The notes under the pieces were generated by a model, which did not search any database, was not told where the DNA came from, and worked only from the letters and a program-made list of their open reading frames with translations. Below, in pieces: positions 62,751 to 64,000 of a DNA stretch of 64,000 nt. Positions within the stretch are counted from its first letter, which is position 1. Each line of letters opens with the position of its first letter. The DNA lies in NCBI RefSeq assembly GCF_900230195.1, contig NZ_OCNE01000002.1, positions 372,001-436,000 on the forward strand, given 5' to 3'. The position numbers were made by a program, and so were the translations under genes. The DNA comes from Streptomyces zhaozhouensis (GTDB lineage Bacteria; Actinomycetota; Actinomycetes; Streptomycetales; Streptomycetaceae).

Positions 62751-63413
62751 ATGATGCACGACTCTCGTGGCGCGGCCTGGCCGCACGGCACCGACGACAT
62801 GGGGATCTTCGTCCCGCCCGAACTGCGGCCGGTGGCGGGCGGCTGGGCCTTCGACGACGACACCGCCCGGCTGACCGAGCTGCTCACCTCCGCGCCCGAG
62901 GAGGAGGCGCCACCGGCACGCAGACACCGCAGGGCGCGCGCCCGCTTCTCGCCCCCGGCCGACTCGACGAAGGTCCGCTGGCTGCGCTGGGCCAGCCTGC
63001 TGCTGGCGGCGACCACGGCGGTGCTGGTCGCGATGCTCAGCGTGCTGGGCGGACTGATCAGCTACGCGCCGCTGCGGGACGCGGCGGCCCCCGCCCAGTC
63101 GAGCGCCCTCGACGCCTGGTGGCCGCTGCTGGTCTACGGCCCCTGGCTGGTCGCCTCGCTGTCCATTCTCCGCGCCGCCCTGCACCAGCGGACCGCCCGG
63201 CACTCGTGGGCGGTGGTGGTCCTCTTCTCCGGTCTCGCCGTCTGCCTCTCGGTGGCCCAGGCGCCGTGGACCGTGGTGGACATCGCCGTCGCGGCCGTGC
63301 CACCGATCTCGGCGCTGATCGCGTTCCACCAGATCGTGCGCCAGATGACCCTCACCAACCCGCCCCGGCACGCGGCCGTCCCCCGTCAACGGAACCGCAA
63401 CCACCGCGGCTAG
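62751..63413 (+). CDS. Membrane protein (DUF2637-like), function unknown
   Basis: 220 residues from the first of two adjacent ATGs. Cytoplasmic N-terminus of about 80 residues, then four membrane helices (LRWASLLLAATTAVLVAMLS, LLVYGPWLVASLSILRAAL, WAVVVLFSGLAVCLSV, VVDIAVAAVPPISALIAF). The pattern recalls DUF2637 proteins. Its TAG stop is inside the left CTAG flanking a MITE-like element, so its original C-terminus may have been longer or shared with the transposase end. Confidence 0.7.
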   Translation: MMHDSRGAAWPHGTDDMGIFVPPELRPVAGGWAFDDDTARLTELLTSAPEEEAPPARRHRRARARFSPPADSTKVRWLRWASLLLAATTAVLVAMLSVLGGLISYAPLRDAAAPAQSSALDAWWPLLVYGPWLVASLSILRAALHQRTARHSWAVVVLFSGLAVCLSVAQAPWTVVDIAVAAVPPISALIAFHQIVRQMTLTNPPRHAAVPRQRNRNHRG

Positions 63414-63575
63414 GTTGTCTCGTTTGGATCTTCGTGGATCAGGGCGCGGCGTCAGATGCGGTGCATCGCAAGGCGCCGGATCGCAGCTCATACTTGGTCG
63501 TATTCGCGCGATTCGGTAACGCAGCGAGGTGCCGTAGCTGGCGTCGCGCCCCCGCGAAGATCCAAACGAGGCGAC
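63414..63575. mobile_element. 162-bp MITE-like element with CTAG target duplications
   Basis: Terminal inverted repeats of 21 bp (63414-63434 and 63555-63575) match at 19 of 21 positions and contain CGTTTGGATCTTCG. Immediate flanks are CTAG on both sides (63410-63413, 63576-63579). CTAG is rare in such DNA and is the YTAR target of IS5-group (IS427-like) elements, so a non-autonomous derivative of such an element is likely. It separates the two convergent TAG stops. Confidence 0.72.
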
Positions 63576-64000
63576 CTAGGTGTGTTGTTCGGGCAGGTTG
63601 GTGACGCGGCTGGCTGGTGTGTGGCCGCCGATGCCGGTGTGGGGTCGGTGGTAGTTGTACCAGTCCAGCCAGTCGGGAAACGCTGCCTGCCGTTCGTTGT
63701 CCGAGGTGTAGGGCCGGTGGTAGGCCCATTCGTCGAGCAGGGTGCGGTGGAAGCGTTCGACCTTGCCGTTGGTCTGCGGTCGCCAGGGCCTGGTCCAGCG
63801 GGGGCTGATGCCCAGGTCGTGGCAGGTCTGGCGCCAGGTGTTCTTGCTGTAGGCCCAGGCGTTGTCGGTGAGGACCCGTTCGGTCACGATGCCGCGCGCG
63901 GCGAACCAGGCGGTGGCCCGGGTGAGGAAGCCGGCGCAGGTGGCGGCGGTTTCGTCGGGCAGGTCTTCGGTGTAGGCGAGACGGGTGTGGTCGTCCAGGG
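63576..64000 (-). CDS. IS481-type transposase, C-terminal part (gene runs off the window)
   Basis: About 141 residues visible from inside the catalytic domain to the stop at 63576. DDE residues: the first Asp in LDDHTRLAYTEDLP, the second in VLTDNAWAYS, the Glu in NGKVERFHRTL. The rve-type core ends in YHRPHTGIGGHTPASRVTNLPEQHT, a usual IS481 terminus. The start and helix-turn-helix lie beyond 64000. The expected IS end past the stop is absent because a CTAG and the MITE-like element follow directly. Confidence 0.87.
   Translation of the reverse strand, partial: LDDHTRLAYTEDLPDETAATCAGFLTRATAWFAARGIVTERVLTDNAWAYSKNTWRQTCHDLGISPRWTRPWRPQTNGKVERFHRTLLDEWAYHRPYTSDNERQAAFPDWLDWYNYHRPHTGIGGHTPASRVTNLPEQHT

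Overview
The window is a very GC-rich actinobacterial chromosome segment, almost certainly from a cellulolytic Streptomyces or a close relative. The evidence is extreme GC at third codon positions, GTG/TTG starts, GAGGAGG-type ribosome binding sites, hairpin terminators without U-tracts, tRNA genes without encoded CCA, and the classic cebR-cebEFG-bglC locus. Function calls come from reading motifs and recalling families; no database search was run.

Layout. (1) 1-13.9 kb is a cellulose and cello-oligosaccharide module: a GH48 cellulase (cut by the window edge) divergent from a GH6 cellobiohydrolase, a pair of beta-propeller genes, the LacI-type repressor cebR, the cebEFG cellobiose/cellotriose ABC importer and the GH1 beta-glucosidase bglC. 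Four 14-bp sites matching TGGGAGCGCTCCCA (two perfect, two with one mismatch) tie the secreted enzymes, importer and glucosidase into one CebR regulon. A fifth, degraded copy lies upstream of the beta-propeller pair. No importer ATPase is present, as expected if a shared MsiK-type ATPase is encoded elsewhere. (2) 14.2-23.4 kb holds mixed housekeeping and regulatory genes: a spermidine-synthase-like protein, a TPR regulator, a histidine phosphatase, a PAP2 membrane protein, tRNA-Lys, an M6 peptidase, a PAS-GGDEF-EAL protein and a degenerate recombinase-like gene. (3) 23.5-28.4 kb is an uncharacterised catabolic-looking cluster: two maleate-isomerase/Asp-Glu-racemase-fold proteins facing a D-2-hydroxyacid dehydrogenase and an amidase, with a DUF3830 gene ending head-on into the amidase. 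(4) 28.5-41 kb carries tRNA-Cys, an inositol-dehydrogenase-like oxidoreductase, a DedA protein, a copper-chaperone-like protein, citrate synthase, a RecD2-type helicase, a PEP-synthase/rifampin-phosphotransferase-like protein coupled to a membrane protein, NTF2-like proteins and a lipoprotein. (5) 41.1-45.5 kb is a LacI-controlled cluster: Gfo/Idh/MocA oxidoreductase, DUF993 aldolase-like protein and TIM-barrel isomerase. (6) 45.6-56.1 kb has a PP2C/HATPase sensor, a NUDIX hydrolase, a fused heterodimer-type ABC exporter, an Erm-type 23S rRNA methyltransferase with a candidate regulatory leader, and a holin-X/DUF3618 membrane operon. (7) 56.1-62.6 kb is core chromosome: acyl-CoA thioesterase, initiator tRNA, Fur-family regulator, hisN, a TetR regulator, rsgA, aroA and an M50 peptidase. 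(8) The right edge has a membrane protein, a 162-bp MITE-like element flanked by CTAG duplications, and the C-terminal part of an IS481-type transposase.

The strongest novelty candidate is the region upstream of the Erm methyltransferase (52.39-52.71 kb): a promoter resembling WhiB7/WblC targets, an apparently leaderless 34-codon leader peptide beginning MGAFTLI and carrying arginine-x-arginine motifs near its end, then two strong stem-loops before the methyltransferase. This looks like antibiotic-responsive ribosome-stalling attenuation. Secondary candidates are the maleate-isomerase/amidase/DUF3830 cluster, a Fur/PerR-type operator and promoter that face no gene, a CebR operator that contains the bglC ribosome binding site, and the CTAG-flanked element that separated two convergent stop codons.
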